This document shows positions 19,609 to 31,130 of a stretch of DNA of 45,193 nt, one piece after another. The notes beneath the pieces are model-generated. The model saw only the letters and a program-made list of their open reading frames with translations. It was not told where the DNA came from and made no database searches. Origin of the DNA: Byssothecium circinans. Its lineage: Eukaryota; Ascomycota; Dothideomycetes; Pleosporales; Massarinaceae. Within the stretch, counting starts at the first letter, position 1, and each line of letters opens with the position of its first letter. The position numbers and the translations under genes are program-made. The DNA lies in assembly GCA_010015675.1 (NCBI GenBank), contig ML976991.1, forward strand, positions 390,874-436,066. The letters run 5' to 3'.

Positions 19609-20205
19609 ATGCCAAACACCGCAACCCTCCCAGAATCTACCAAAGCACTAACCTACAAAACGCCCGCCTCCCTCCCACATCTGACCGAATTGCCCCTCCC
19701 ACTCCCGGACGCAAACCAACTCATAAAAACTCACCACGCAGCCATCAACCCCGTCGACATCCAACTCTGGGGCAATCCCGTGCTCGGCCGGCTAGCTGGC
19801 AAGAAGGGGAAAGGCCCAGGGTATACTTGCCCTGGGGCCGTTGTTGCTGTTGGCGACGCCGTCAAGGAAGAAAAGGGGAGGAAGTGGGAGGTTGGAGACG
19901 AGGTCTTTGGACTCTTGAATAGACCGACTGGTCCGGGGACGTTTGCGGTGTACATCACCATCATGCCGTCCAGCGCTATAGCGAAGAAACCTGGAGCCTG
20001 GAGCTGGGAGGAAGCAGCCGCTGTGCTGTTGTTGGTGTTAAATGCGTTTGCGTGTTTGAACCGTCTGCATAAGCAGAATGGGAAGGGGGGCAGAGGAAAG
20101 TGGGGTATGTGGTGTACGCAGTTGGCTAAGATGTTCGGGTCATATCGCTGGGATTTGCTCTGGGAGGAACGCGGAGCCCTCGCGGTAGTAAAATCTCTGG
20201 AATAA
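19609..20205 (+). pseudogene. Truncated zinc-less MDR reductase (quinone oxidoreductase-like)
   Basis: The 198-aa frame starts like a medium-chain reductase: a GroES-like fold with HHAAINPVDIQLWG, PGYTCPGAVVAVGD and WEVGDEVFGLLNRP. Intact family members have about 330-370 aa. After AFACLNRLHKQNGKGG the expected glycine-rich nucleotide-binding motif (GASGGVG type) is missing: the frame passes straight to KWGMWCTQLAKM, as if about ten residues were deleted. It then drifts and stops at 20203-20205. The C-terminal half is absent and I found no continuation downstream. Without the NADPH motif and the second half it cannot work as a reductase. The alternative, a real gene with an undetected intron, is unlikely. 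Confidence 0.72.
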
Positions 20206-20614
20206 AGCCAACAACAATACTCCGCAAAACTCATCCAAGGGTGATTCAGTCCCGTTTACGCACCCTGAATTGCAAAGCTCTAGTGGCGGCACAAGTTTTG
20301 TAGCTTATTTCCCGAGTTTGTCAAAGGAATCTTGGAGGAAGGAAAGAGTGAAGAGGCGTGGTAGAGGTTGAAGGGTTGCGTGGAGGAGAGCCGGGTGAAG
20401 GGGTAGGTCGTCGTTGAGATTGGGGGCGATGGATTGGCATAAGGGTGATCGCAGAGGAGGGGTTGAAGTATGGTGTGGGATGAGATAAGGTATTCTACAC
20501 CGAATAGTGATGAATGAGTAAATGCTAGTCTCTCTGTCCTCGCCTTGGCGTATCCTGTACTCCCTTCCCCCTTCACTCTACTGTCGGGATTTTAATGCCA
20601 CACTAACCACGTAC
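20206..20614. other. Convergent intergenic region
   Basis: About 410 bases between the reductase relic (plus) and the stop codon of the LPMO gene (minus). It may hold unrecognisable remains of the lost reductase C-terminus. No other gene was seen. Confidence 0.45.
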
Positions 20615-21565
20615 TTAGCACTGAAGCTTCGCAGGCCCAGGTATCTTGTACGGTTGCCCGTTGCCCACAGGTTGGCCCTGGGCATTGTAAATGCTAACCA
20701 AAATCCCAGCATCATTCGCCGAGTACGCGCCAGGGAAAGATACCGTTTGGCCAGTCTTGCTTCCCGAGCCACTGATGTTGATTTGTGCACATCCCTATCC
20801 ATCGACGTTAGCATCAACTTACTCTCAACCCCACAAAAAAAGCTGAGCAAAGGAGGTAGTGAGGCTTACCATGTAGAACTGAGCACCGCCCGAGTTGCTC
20901 GCCGAATGCAACGCAACAATCTCAGCTCGAAGCAGATACTTTCCAGGGGCAACACAGCTTGGCATCGTGAAGTCTACCCAGCCGCCTGAAGCAATCATAC
21001 GATCAACGCCCCATTTCCCGGAGCCATCGAGGCCGTCTTCTGCGACCTTGAACCACTGGAGTCCCTTGCCGCTGTTGGAGACGGGGTCATCAACCTTGGC
21101 AAGGTAGAAGATGGTGGGGCCTGTTCAACCGTGAGGATGTGTTTCATGTGATGACTAGATGGAAAGTAGTTTACTTACCCTTGTGCGAGGCAGCAATCGG
21201 GTGGTCCTTATCGCCGGCAAATTGCGCACCGCCGATGACATGACCCCACTGCACACCGACCTGGTCTCCCGCTTTGACGTCGAGGACCTTGTTGGAGACG
21301 GGTGACTGAAAACCGCTGTTGCAGGCTATGTTGCCGTCGTTGACATTCTGGATGGGATTATTGGATGTCGGCATCCGGATTCCTAAACCTAAGCCTTGAT
21401 CCTGCTAAAGTGTGAATATCCTATTGTATTAAACAATGATACCATATGACTATATATGGGATGGTGTTGACGTACGGCTCCATTGATGCGGACACGCTGA
21501 GCGATACAGTGAGCTGTTGTGAGAGCAGGGAGGAGAGAGAGCACGGCAGTGGCGAATAGCTTCAT
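20615..21565 (-). CDS. AA9 lytic polysaccharide monooxygenase (secreted, copper-dependent)
   Basis: Four exons (21565-21476, 21401-21179, 21120-20870, 20794-20615; introns of 74, 58 and 75 nt) encode 247 aa. A signal peptide ([18 protein letters not shown]) is followed directly by His19, which becomes the N-terminal His of the copper histidine brace. Other AA9 marks are the second-His region (GHVIGG), [17 protein letters not shown], the axial-Tyr segment GGAQFYMGCAQI, and a C-terminal Cys that can pair in a disulfide. The enzyme cleaves cellulose or related glucans oxidatively outside the cell. No cellulose-binding module is attached. Intron 1 ends in tandem acceptors (TTTAGCAG), so one extra Gln may be included. 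A TATA box lies about 105 nt upstream. Confidence 0.93.
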
Positions 21566-21667
21566 GATGGCAAATGAATGGACTGTGCGGGTCTCAGCGA
21601 TCGGGTAACGATGGGCAATGTTGACTTCGGTGTCGATGAAAGACTGAATGAGCGTACCAACACGAGT

Positions 21668-21674
21668 TTATATA
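21668..21674 (-). promoter_or_regulatory. TATA box of the AA9 gene
   Basis: Reads TATATAA on the minus strand, 103-109 nt upstream of the LPMO ATG at 21565, comparable to the TATA spacing seen before the GH27 gene and the reductase relic. Function is inferred from motif and distance. Confidence 0.5.
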
Positions 21675-23250
21675 CCACCACTACAGTCCATCTGCCAGGC
21701 TCCTGGATAGACACTTCCATATATGTGACGACGATCCGCACTCTATCCCAGGCCAGGTATTCGCGCAGAAACCCAGCGGCAATAAAGACGGCGCAGTCAT
21801 CTGGTCAGTGGTCAGGCATAGGTAGCTTGGCAACGCTCTCCATACTGTACTTGCTGCACTGCCGCCCATCTACCGGCTTCGCGCGATCGATATAGATACC
21901 GATGAGCTCGGATCATTTTATGGAGGCCATGGGTGGTTGTTTCCAGGGTGTGTGTTCTGATTGGCCGGCAATCTCGAGATGCATCCAATATGTGAGGGTT
22001 GATATTGAAGTGCCATATAATTTGGCGGGCCGAGCGCCGGGATAGTAGCAATTTGTTTTCGGTAAACTAAAGGCGACGGTACAGCGATGGCTATGGAATC
22101 TATGTCAGGGTGTACTATATGGGGGTGTTATATTTGATTTTCTTGGTGTGGTGGCGGGAGGTTAAGAAGGGGCGAGAGCAGTGTTGTTGGTAATAGACGA
22201 AGTTAGACCAGCTTGAGCACGAGATGACGTTGCATTGTCCACGATTGTGAGTCTGGGAGCAATGGCTCGAGAAGGTGTTCGCTCCATGTATATTCGATGC
22301 GGCTCGGATGCCGGCAGCGTCAAGCAGACTGTTGAGTCTGGGGTTGACTTGGTGACCTCTTCGCAGGCTTGGGCGATACTAATTGGCCAGCGGTACTTGA
22401 AGACATGACCGAATCCCACGGTGTTGGAATCAATCACGTGTTAATGGGCTGTCTATCAATGGAACTGTAGTTCACTGGTCATCCAACGTGTACCAGGGGA
22501 AGTGAGTGTTCCCAAGTGCCAGATTCTTGCGTCGAACTGCTCAACGGACGCAACTGTACGTCAAGATACCGGTACTTTTGTAGAACTGAGCCAAAGTTTT
22601 GACAGTGACAGTAACGTCTTGAAGCTGATGTGACACGTCGCGAAGCCTGCTCGTCCCTGTTTGCTGTACTGCAGGACGGCATGTGATGGCCTCCAAGCCA
22701 GCAATGAATGGTCGGGCAATGGGCGGGCAACACGGTTCGCTCGTTAGGACAGGACAGGACAGGACAAGACAGGACGCGATACTGCAAGTGGCATCGCCGT
22801 GTGGATGTATGATGACGAGGCAGGGAGAGCGGCCGATCATCCGACGGCGATGGTGCCCCAGACGGTGCCTCAGAGGGTGAAAGAGGGTGCCAAGGCCCGT
22901 TGGCCGCTAGCCTTCTTGAGCGCAACAATGACGTAGGCTGTCCTACTGTCCAGCTCTAACAAAGCCCCTTGGTACTTGCCGCTGCCCGGATGCCTGCTCT
23001 AATTTATGTTTCATCTTCATCTTCCATGAACACGCCGAATTCGACATCTCCACTGTTTATTCAGTAAATATTCATCGTTCAACCGACAAAAGAGAATCTG
23101 CGAGCCTTTACGCTCGGGCTCCGTCTCGTGAGACCGTGCCGACAGCTCAACCTCCACCTCCACCTCCTTTCCGCTCTGGCAATCTTCTCCACACCATATC
23201 ACTGTCAGCCTCTGGTCATCTGCAGCGGATAGCCACCACGTCGCGGTTTG
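21675..23250. other. Long intergenic region with a pentanucleotide microsatellite
   Basis: About 1.6 kb between the divergently transcribed AA9 gene (minus) and the SLM1 gene (plus). It contains the AA9 upstream region and, at the right end, the pyrimidine-rich leader of SLM1. The only recognisable element is an AGGAC repeat at 22746-22775. The open frames here lack coding character. Confidence 0.5.
22746..22775 (+). repeat. (AGGAC)6 microsatellite, one imperfect unit
   Basis: Six consecutive pentamers, AGGAC four times, then AAGAC, then AGGAC. A simple repeat in intergenic DNA, likely length-polymorphic. Confidence 0.9.
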
Positions 23251-26167
23251 ATGGCGTCTCAGAGGCCGTTGACTCCCTCGGCGGGTTACGGCTCCTCAGT
23301 GCCTGCGCCTCACGACCCTGCACACTTGAGCAGAGGCTACGGCGACGCTTCCCGCGGCAATATTGCTGCGAATGACTTTGCGACCCCTTCTGCGAATGCC
23401 TTGGACCCCTCTCCCCTATCGCAATCTCTGCCCAACCACCATGGGGGACGCCGGGGCAGATTTGAGGAAAGCTTCGATGCGACAACTCGAGGCTCCTCAA
23501 TTCTAGGAGGCGACGAGAGGCTTGAGCGGTCGGCATCGCGCGCTTCTACCTTGAATCAAGGCGCAGCACCCTCGAGAAGCGGCACCCTCAAGAAACGATC
23601 ATCCGTCAAGAGGTCAGGAAGTCTGAAACGCAGCGGCAGCAGGAAGAGCCTGCACGCTGGGAGCATTCGCGGCGTGAGCATTGAGGACGATGGCCGTGCC
23701 GACCACAAAGGCAACAGCGTCTTCTATACGCCTGTGCCAACCTCTGGATCGCCAACCGACGTTCTCTCCAACCGCTTCCAAGGTGTGTAGGAAGAAGCTC
23801 CATTTTCGAGGCAACCGCTGACATTTCTCTAGCATGGCGCAAGCTGCTCAAAGACCTAATCGCCTACTTCCGAGAGATCGCAGTGTCATATGAACACCGC
23901 GGCAAAGCCCTCCTCAAGGTCTCCAACGTCATCAACAACACCAATACACCCTCCGTGTTCCTGACCGAGGGCGGCCTCAACGACGCGAATCGCATACTGC
24001 GCGACTACCACAAGCAAGCTGTAACGGAGGCGAACAAGGCGAAGGATATCCAGGCCGAGGTTATCAACCAGCTCTCGGGCCTGAGGGCTGACCTGGGTCA
24101 GAAGATCAAGGAGATCAAGTCCCTTAGCGGCGACTTTAAGAACTCCGTTGAGAAGGAGAAGGAGAATACCCGGAAATGTGTTGCAGCTCTCGAGGAAGCC
24201 CTGTCACTTGTAGACTCTGATCCAGCTGCCATTGCTGGCAAAGGCGATCCCTTCGTTGTCCGACTCGGCGTGGACAGGCAAGTCGAGCGCCAGATTGACG
24301 AGGAAAACTACCTCCACCGCGCATACCTGAACCTCGAAAACTCTGGCCGCGAACTCGAGTCCATCGTTGTGGGCGAGATCCAGAAAGCCTACAACGCTCT
24401 CGCCAATATCTTGAAGCATGAGGCTGACGAGAGCTATTCTACTATTGAGAGGTTACGCAGTGGCCCAGTTGGCATGCCTCGAGATAGGGAGTGGGATCAG
24501 TTTGTGCACAGAGACCCGCACTTTGTCAATCCAGACCTTCCTCTGCGAAGGCTTGATGATATTGAGTATCCTGGCAAACATCACCCTGCCGCTGTTGAAG
24601 TAAGGGCTGGTATGCTCGAGCGGAAGTCGAAGTACTTGAAGAGCTATACGCCTGGCTGGTATGTGATCACATGATCAATCAACGTCTACGATCACGCGAC
24701 TAATGTGTCCAGGTATGTGCTTTCACCGACGCACTTGCATGAGTTCAAGAGCGCGGATCGTATCTACACGCAACCTCCCGTCATGTCTTTGCTCTTGTCC
24801 GATCAAAAGCTTGGGAGCCACTCGCAGCCTGGTAGCAGCTCTCACAAGTTTGGTACACAGCGCATTCATATTGATCACATGAAGTATTCGCTAACCTGGC
24901 GCAGTTCTCAAAGGCCGCCAGACTGGTTCGATGCATAGAGGACACACATGGGTATTTAGGTGCGCAAGCCCTTCCTCCTTTAGGAACTGTACTGATTCGT
25001 TCCAGAGCTGAGACCTACGACACTATGTTAGCATGGCGCGACGACATTCAGAACTTGATCGACAAGACTGGCGATGAGCGGAACGCCTTCGTACGCCGTC
25101 AAACACACCGACGCAGCATGAGTGCAGGCAGCGCTCGCTCAATCAGCTCAGGAGGCGATCTGGAAGAGGATGAGGCAGATTCCATACCCTTTTCTCAGCA
25201 GTCAGCGGTCATACAGCAACCTCAGGAGACCCTGCGACCCGTAGGTGGGAGATTCCCCAGCGATTTAGCGATTTCTAGTCACTTACAAACGCCGCTTGCG
25301 CTGGATAGTGACAGCTCATCGGAGGTCGGTCATGACATAACATCCGCCGAAGGAGGTCCGCAGGGAGCCTACCAGCCGCATATCGACAATTCCATGGCCT
25401 ATGATCACGCACAACAACCCAATCACGCTGAACCATATACCAACCAAAATCCGTACGAATATGTCCCCAACCGTGAGCCTGCTCCCTTGCAACAGCAAAC
25501 GTCCTATTTCGCGAACAATCCTCCGCAACCTTCCCAAAACAACGTCCTACCTGGTCAAGCACACGCCTCTGGCAATCACCAGCCTCTCGTAAACGACGCC
25601 CAGCCTCCTCAGGCATTGCCCCCTGTCAATCCCCAACCCCAGCAATACGCACCTGCCGTTCAACAATCCTCCATCCAGCGACACGATAGCACGTATGGTG
25701 ACTGGATGGCACCAGCAGCCGGTGCTGCCGGTGGAGTTGCTTTTGGAGCACTGGGCGCCGATGCTCATCGCCGCCACCAGCAGCATCAAGAACAGCCTCT
25801 CCAAAACCAAGCCTCAGCCCAGCAATTCCGCGAAGCCGACGCTCTCGAAGGCACAACTCGCGCCGCTCCCATTCTCGAACGCCACCCCAACCACACTGCC
25901 GCCCCTCCAAATCCAGCGACATCTGCATTTATTCCCATCCCAGTTTCTGCACCAGTAGCCTCTGAGCCCGACAGCCTCGCTACCACGCCCTCTACTAACG
26001 TGCAATCTTTTTTAGGCGCAGCTGAGGTACTTCCCGCCGGTACCTCTAGCAAAGCTGTTGCCAATGGCGGAGCGGATAAACCGAGTGCTGTACGGAGGCA
26101 GAACACAGATATGAGTGTGTCGGATCTGCATGTTCCGGGTGAGTATCCCAAGGTGCCGAGATCTTAG
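23251..26167 (+). CDS. Slm1/Slm2-type PH-domain protein (PI(4,5)P2-binding TORC2 effector)
   Basis: Five exons (23251-23782, 23833-24658, 24713-24852, 24905-24959, 25006-26167; introns of 46-54 nt) close in frame at 904 aa. The order is a disordered Ser/Arg-rich N-terminus with repeats such as KRSGSLKRSGSRKS; a helical F-BAR-like region from AWRKLLKDLIAYFREIAVSYEHRGKAL to about residue 430; a PH domain beginning at GWYVLSPTHLHEF and finishing at ETYDTMLAWRDDIQNLI; and a long Gln/Pro-rich tail. In yeast, Slm1/Slm2 bind PI(4,5)P2 at eisosomes and relay membrane stress to TORC2-Ypk1. The PH domain is split over three exons, including a 55-nt one; splicing reconstructs KFVLKGRQTGS and WVFRAETYD. 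I saw no obvious calcineurin-docking motif at the C-terminus. Confidence 0.9.
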
Positions 26168-26916
26168 GTAGCTCTTGGGAGAAGGGCATAGTTGAAAACG
26201 TCTGGGTGAGGGTGGTTTTTTTGCTGGAGTGGTGGGATTGGAACCTTTGGCACAACATGTGGTTTGCGTTTTGCGGTTTGGTGGGTCAATGAACAAGTGA
26301 CATGTGATGATATACGGATACGAACCGGTGGTATGACTATATTGGTTTGGGCTCTGGGTTACGAAAAGGGCATATATGGTGGGTATGCGTTTCCTGTGGT
26401 CCTCTTTTCTGCGTTCTTGTTACAGGATCCTCTTTTCCTTCAATGTATATACTTTCTCCATTGTTTATTTCCACATCATTTTTTTAATCATACCGCTCAT
26501 TACAGCGTGGGCCGCATCATCGTTCTTCTAGCTACTTCATTCCGTATTTTATAATGGTAGTTGGTGTGTAAGCATATTCATGGTGCTTGTATTACATATA
26601 CATGTGTACGTGATCTATTGCATTTGATCGACACAACTTAAGGAAGAAATTGATGACAATTTATCATGTCTAATTCAAGCAGGGGTATCTACATACGAAC
26701 ACTCAATAATCCCATTCCATCCCATTCCATTCCATTTCACCATGCTGTCCAAATCCGGCCTCATTTACAAGCCTAACATGTCTTACGATAAGTGCTGCTT
26801 AGACTATGCTTTGTACAAACAACCAGAAAAAATGCTATCGCTGCATCTGTACAGGCCCGCCCATCCTACTACTGATAGTATTCCCACAATGCCCTCTCGT
26901 CCTCATCGTCAAAACT
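26168..26916. other. Convergent intergenic region with a CCATT microsatellite
   Basis: About 750 bases between the stops of SLM1 (plus) and UBP2 (minus). It includes an imperfect CCCATTCCAT-type repeat at 26711-26736. No additional gene was seen; a plus frame (26806-27387) is the antisense shadow of UBP2. Confidence 0.5.
26711..26740 (+). repeat. CCCATTCCAT microsatellite
   Basis: Two exact 10-bp units (26711-26730) followed by a degenerate TCCATTTCAC, in the convergent spacer between SLM1 and UBP2. Simple repeat only. Confidence 0.8.
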
Positions 26917-29900
26917 CTATTCTGCCTTAATGGTCGATTCCTCCACACCGTTAATGACGGGAATGTCACCATAGTCACTCAAATCCTTCATCTCGGTATC
27001 CTCTGCCTCTCCATTTGCTCCGTACGGAAGGTGGCGACATACAGCCTCTGTGTACTCCTCGGCGAGGTCTTCGCGTACGTAGACGATGCCGGTAGAGACA
27101 CCGACGTTTGTGCCCTCGATCCTCTTGAGAATGTCCTCTTCTTTGCATTCATCCACGTACTCGTCGTTGTACTTGCGCCAGGTGTTGTTCTGGAAGTCGT
27201 AAATGTAGATCCAGTAATGGCCACTGGCCGCGTTGCCCGAGTGCATGAAGATGGAATGGAGACGGTACGGATGGTCTTTGCAGTGGGCAAAAACGTTGTC
27301 GATCTCGTCTTCCAGCTGGCTCATTTGCCTCTCCACCTCTTCGATCTGGGGGTGAAGCTCTTGGGCGCGCTGCCGCAGTTGATTTGAAAGTTCGTTCGCC
27401 TGCGCTTCGATTGTTTCCATAGCCTCGGCGTCCGATGCCGCGGCTTCGTTTGCGAGACTTTCGACGACAGCGGCCGTTTGCTCAAGAACCGTTGGCAGAG
27501 AAAGATGATCGTCTTTCACTTTGAATTCCGTCTCTTTGAGTATTCGTCTACGCTTCTCCAGTTCTCGTAATTTGATCTGCAACTGCCACTTCTGTTCGCG
27601 GAGGTCATGCAGCTGTTCTCGTGAAAGAGACTTGGTCGAATCTTTATAACGATCCATGTAAATGACTTTGTCCAAAGCCACATAGGATTCATCTCGGAAA
27701 TTTGTCCCCTCTACCCATTGTGCGCGGCGTACCTGGATAATTTGGACAGGAGGTGATTGTTGAATGAACTCATATTTGATGACACCCGGTTCGGCCTCAT
27801 CCAAGGCGAATTCCGTATCCAAGGCGGCGTATAGTTTTCGAGTGCGATCGGTGAGGGTGATGGTTATTGCATCCTGAAGTTGACTCGCTCTTGAAGTTTC
27901 CTGTCCTGTCTCGCTGTTCATCCGAACTATCGTGACATGGGCGTAGAAGAGTTCCTTGATGATATCGTCCTGCTCGTCGTCATCCAAAACACCGTCCCCC
28001 TCGAATGCACAAGATATGAGGTCGAAGATCCGATTGATGGACTCTGAAGCATCTTGCTGCCTCGCCACTGCCTCAGCGGCCTGGAATTCAGCCGCTTCGG
28101 TTGGCTGAGGCCTCGGAGGAATTGGAGGAGGGCGGGAAGGAGGCTCTGGTTTCGTATCAATAGCAGAATCCGTGAGGTCCATGGCTTTCATAGAATTCGT
28201 ATCGCTTTTCACGTCGTCATCGCCCATGGCCGAATCCGCAGGAGAGGGAGGCTTAGATCCATGAAGAGCTTGCGGCGGAAGCTGTGGCCCTATGAAAGCT
28301 GCATCGGCGGCCCCGCCTGAAGTACCTGTGGTCTCTGCAGGTAGAGCGGTATCCTTTTCGAGGGCTTTTATTGCTAATAGTCTTGACGGGCGGACGGTCG
28401 ATGAGGGTTCAGTGATCATTTGCTCAAACAACTTGCACAATTCACGCACGACTGTATCAAAGTTAGTTGTAGGCTTGGCGAAGGACATTGATGAAACCCA
28501 CATGTTTGACCCCTCTCCACCTTTTTCCGTGTTACGGCCTCACGTCCTACCCTCTTTTTCGCCAGAGCCTCTGGGGCGAGGTTTTGCATGTGGGCTTCGC
28601 AGTTGAGCACTTTCTCTCGCAGCTTTTTGTTGGCGAAAAGGAATTGTAGCACGCTGTTTAGGTAGCAAGTGTTACCGATATTGCTGCAGCCTACGGGCCA
28701 TGTTGCTGGGGGGTGCCGTGGCCGTGACGGTTGGTTGCTGGTGCTCTTCTTCTGATCATTCTGAACTAGGGTTAGCGCTTCAGTGTATTTGGCCTCGCTA
28801 TCAGGCTGGGCTTGTTTAAGCATCTCCGCAGTGCTGGCCAGGACCTGCAAATCAAGAGTGGACGTTCTGTCGTCGATGCCTAAAATGGCATAAGCCTCAG
28901 CGACATCCATTTCACCGTCAGCCATTTCGCCGTTCGTTAAAAAGTCTCGCAACCGTTGGCTGTTCCGGTGTTCTGTAATGATGCCGACCGCTTTTCTCGC
29001 GGTGTCTCTGTTTGCAGGGTTATCACCAGTCTTGATAGTGAACATTGTTCGAACAAAATCATCGGCTGCAGTAGCGTCAAGATCCAGCCATGAGAGGGCT
29101 TGCTCGTATGTCTCAATTGTGTCGGAAGCAGCTCGTAAGATTGCTTCGCTCTTGCGGGCGTGGCCAATGACCCGTAGGTTCCTGCGGGTTTCTTCTAGAG
29201 CAACAGGGCTGATGTCAGATAAACGGGATCTGAAGACATTTATGATATGCTCGTCGTTGATAGTGCCGATGAGTTTCTGTTCGATGCCGATATATTGGTA
29301 GGCAGCTGTGACGTCTTTTCTGGTGCAACAACCCTGTGACTCGAGCACGGCCACTTCGGTGCGGAGTAGTTCGCTGTCTCTACCGACAGCAATGTTGTGA
29401 AGCCCTTCAAAATAGTACGGGGCATTCAAGGGGTCGACAGAGACTTGGCGATGATAGGCGAACAGCAAGAGGCGGTCGGCAAAGTCTCCAACCGTGCCGA
29501 GTCCCGCGTAATATGGATGGTCTTCCTCATGGTTGGTACTCCGGGTTGCCCGGCCTGCAACCTTTTCGTAGTCGGTGCAGCCTAGAAGCCTCTCTAGATC
29601 GGGATTTGATGATGTCGGGAGCGTGGGGGGACGTCGAAGGGCAGATCGTTCGTTCTCCTCGAAGCTGAGAAGGACGGTGTTCAGCTCATAATGGGCGTCT
29701 TCAACCAGGGTTCTCGCGGTGGGAGTTGGCTCCGCAACGTCATCAGGATAGCGGGCCGTGGGGGGTGTCGGGAGGTGCCAAACCTCGGAAGCGGCGCCTT
29801 CATCATCCAGTTCCACGGCGTTTGTGAAGCCCAGCTTCGTGAGGATGGCGTCGCAGTCCCTGCCAAATGTCTTGAGAAACTTTCTGTTCAAGAGCGGTAT

Positions 29901-30628
29901 CCGTGACTTTCCCTTTACAGGGGTCAGACTGTCTTGGAGGTATGTGTTCAGGAAGTCGATAGCATCGATGCGCCGGGCCATGCTGGCGTCTGCGCGGTCG
30001 CCTGCAATCCGCTTCGCATCTTCCCAGCGCTTGCGGAGTACGGTGAGATCGGTCAACAGGTGGATGTCGGCGTCGTCGAGGCGAGGTGGAGTGACACGTA
30101 TCTGCACACCGGCGGGACATTGGGGTGCCGAGCAGGTGAAGACCATGGTTCGCGCATCGTCCTGCCTGTCATCGTGGTCGAAAAGAAAGTGGTGGAGGGG
30201 AAATTGGACATTGGCCTTGCGGCACGGCAGGTTCTTGGAGCCGTCATTGTAGTGTGCGAGGGCGACGTCAAAGTGCCAGCGGCATTTGCTGCAGAAGGAG
30301 GCGACCTGGTATATGACAGCCTCTTTGAACTCGTCGGCGGGCTGGGGCACGTGTGTCTGCTCGTCCTTGCGCTTGAGCGTATGGCGGCAATTCCTAGACG
30401 GCACGGCAGATTGAGGGGGACTCTGTGGGTCGAAATGGGGCGGCGCAGAGGTGAGGAGATTCCGGCCGGCGCGCTGCTCGAAGCGTGCGTCGTAGGTGAG
30501 GAGGTCCTGCAGCAGCCGGGGCGCCGTCTTGCCTGTACACGCCGCGGTAAGCTTTTGCCGTTTGTGCCTGCAGCTCGTCGTTGTAGAGCTCCATGGGGTG
30601 GATGCTCACCTGGTCTGTCCGCCGTCAT
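26917..30628 (-). CDS. UBP2: Ubiquitin carboxyl-terminal hydrolase Ubp2 (USP family)
   Basis: Three exons (30628-30610, 30532-28502, 28451-26917; introns of 77 and 50 nt) give 1194 aa. Ubp2 is a deubiquitinase that trims Lys63 chains and opposes Rsp5 in yeast. The Cys box GNTCYLNSVLQFLF places the catalytic Cys near residue 629; the His box SGHYWIYIYDF places the His near 1095. The USP fold is split by a long insert rich in Pro, Glu and coiled coil (KLRELEKRRR region), as in Ubp2/USP25-like enzymes. The N-terminal half has the paired-Cys segment FCSKCRWHFDV. Exon 1 codes for just six residues plus one base. Intron 2 uses a GTGGGT donor (28501); only this choice yields ERGQTFVRELCKLFEQM. The start is 502 bp from the divergent NDUFA11 gene. 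Confidence 0.91.
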
Positions 30629-31130
30629 GGTCGCAATGGTCGCAATGGTCGCTGTCGGTGGAGCTGGAGATGCTGTGCGGGTATGCTTAGGGGTGTGGAA
30701 GTGGAAGAGGAAGAGGCCAGAGACCACGGCAAAGGGCGAGTGGGAGTGGAGTCGGAGTGGATGAGGTGCAGTGGTGGACCGTCCAGGCAACCAGACAGTG
30801 ACGCTGCTCTATAAGCTACAGTACTAGTATCTATTATCTCTAGGCTCAAGCGCTCGTGCGGCAGACCGGTCACAGGCCAGCATGCATCCAGCGTGAGGCG
30901 GCAGAGAAGAGGCGAAAAGACGACTCCGTTCACAGCGCAAACAAGTGTCTATTATGTCAAACAGTGACATGTCAAAGTAGCTAGTAGCTAGCAAAGTGAC
31001 ATGCAGCCCTGCCAAGCTGTGGCTGCTGGTGTGCTAGCGGGGGCGCATCCGAGGACCGCCATGGAACTTCACCCGTTCAAGCTCCAACACTGCAACACGA
31101 CACCTCCACGCTCCACGCACTGCGCCCGCC
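30629..31130. promoter_or_regulatory. Divergent promoter of UBP2 and the complex I subunit gene
   Basis: 502 bases between two start codons pointing apart. A shared control region is likely, but no specific element stands out. The stretch includes the near-palindrome AGCTAGTAGCTAGC around 30978-30991. Confidence 0.5.

Noticed and set aside
20578..20850. Minus-strand 90-codon frame over the last LPMO exon
   Set aside because: It is a frame-shifted shadow; the spliced frame gives the AA9 C-terminus and stops at 20615.
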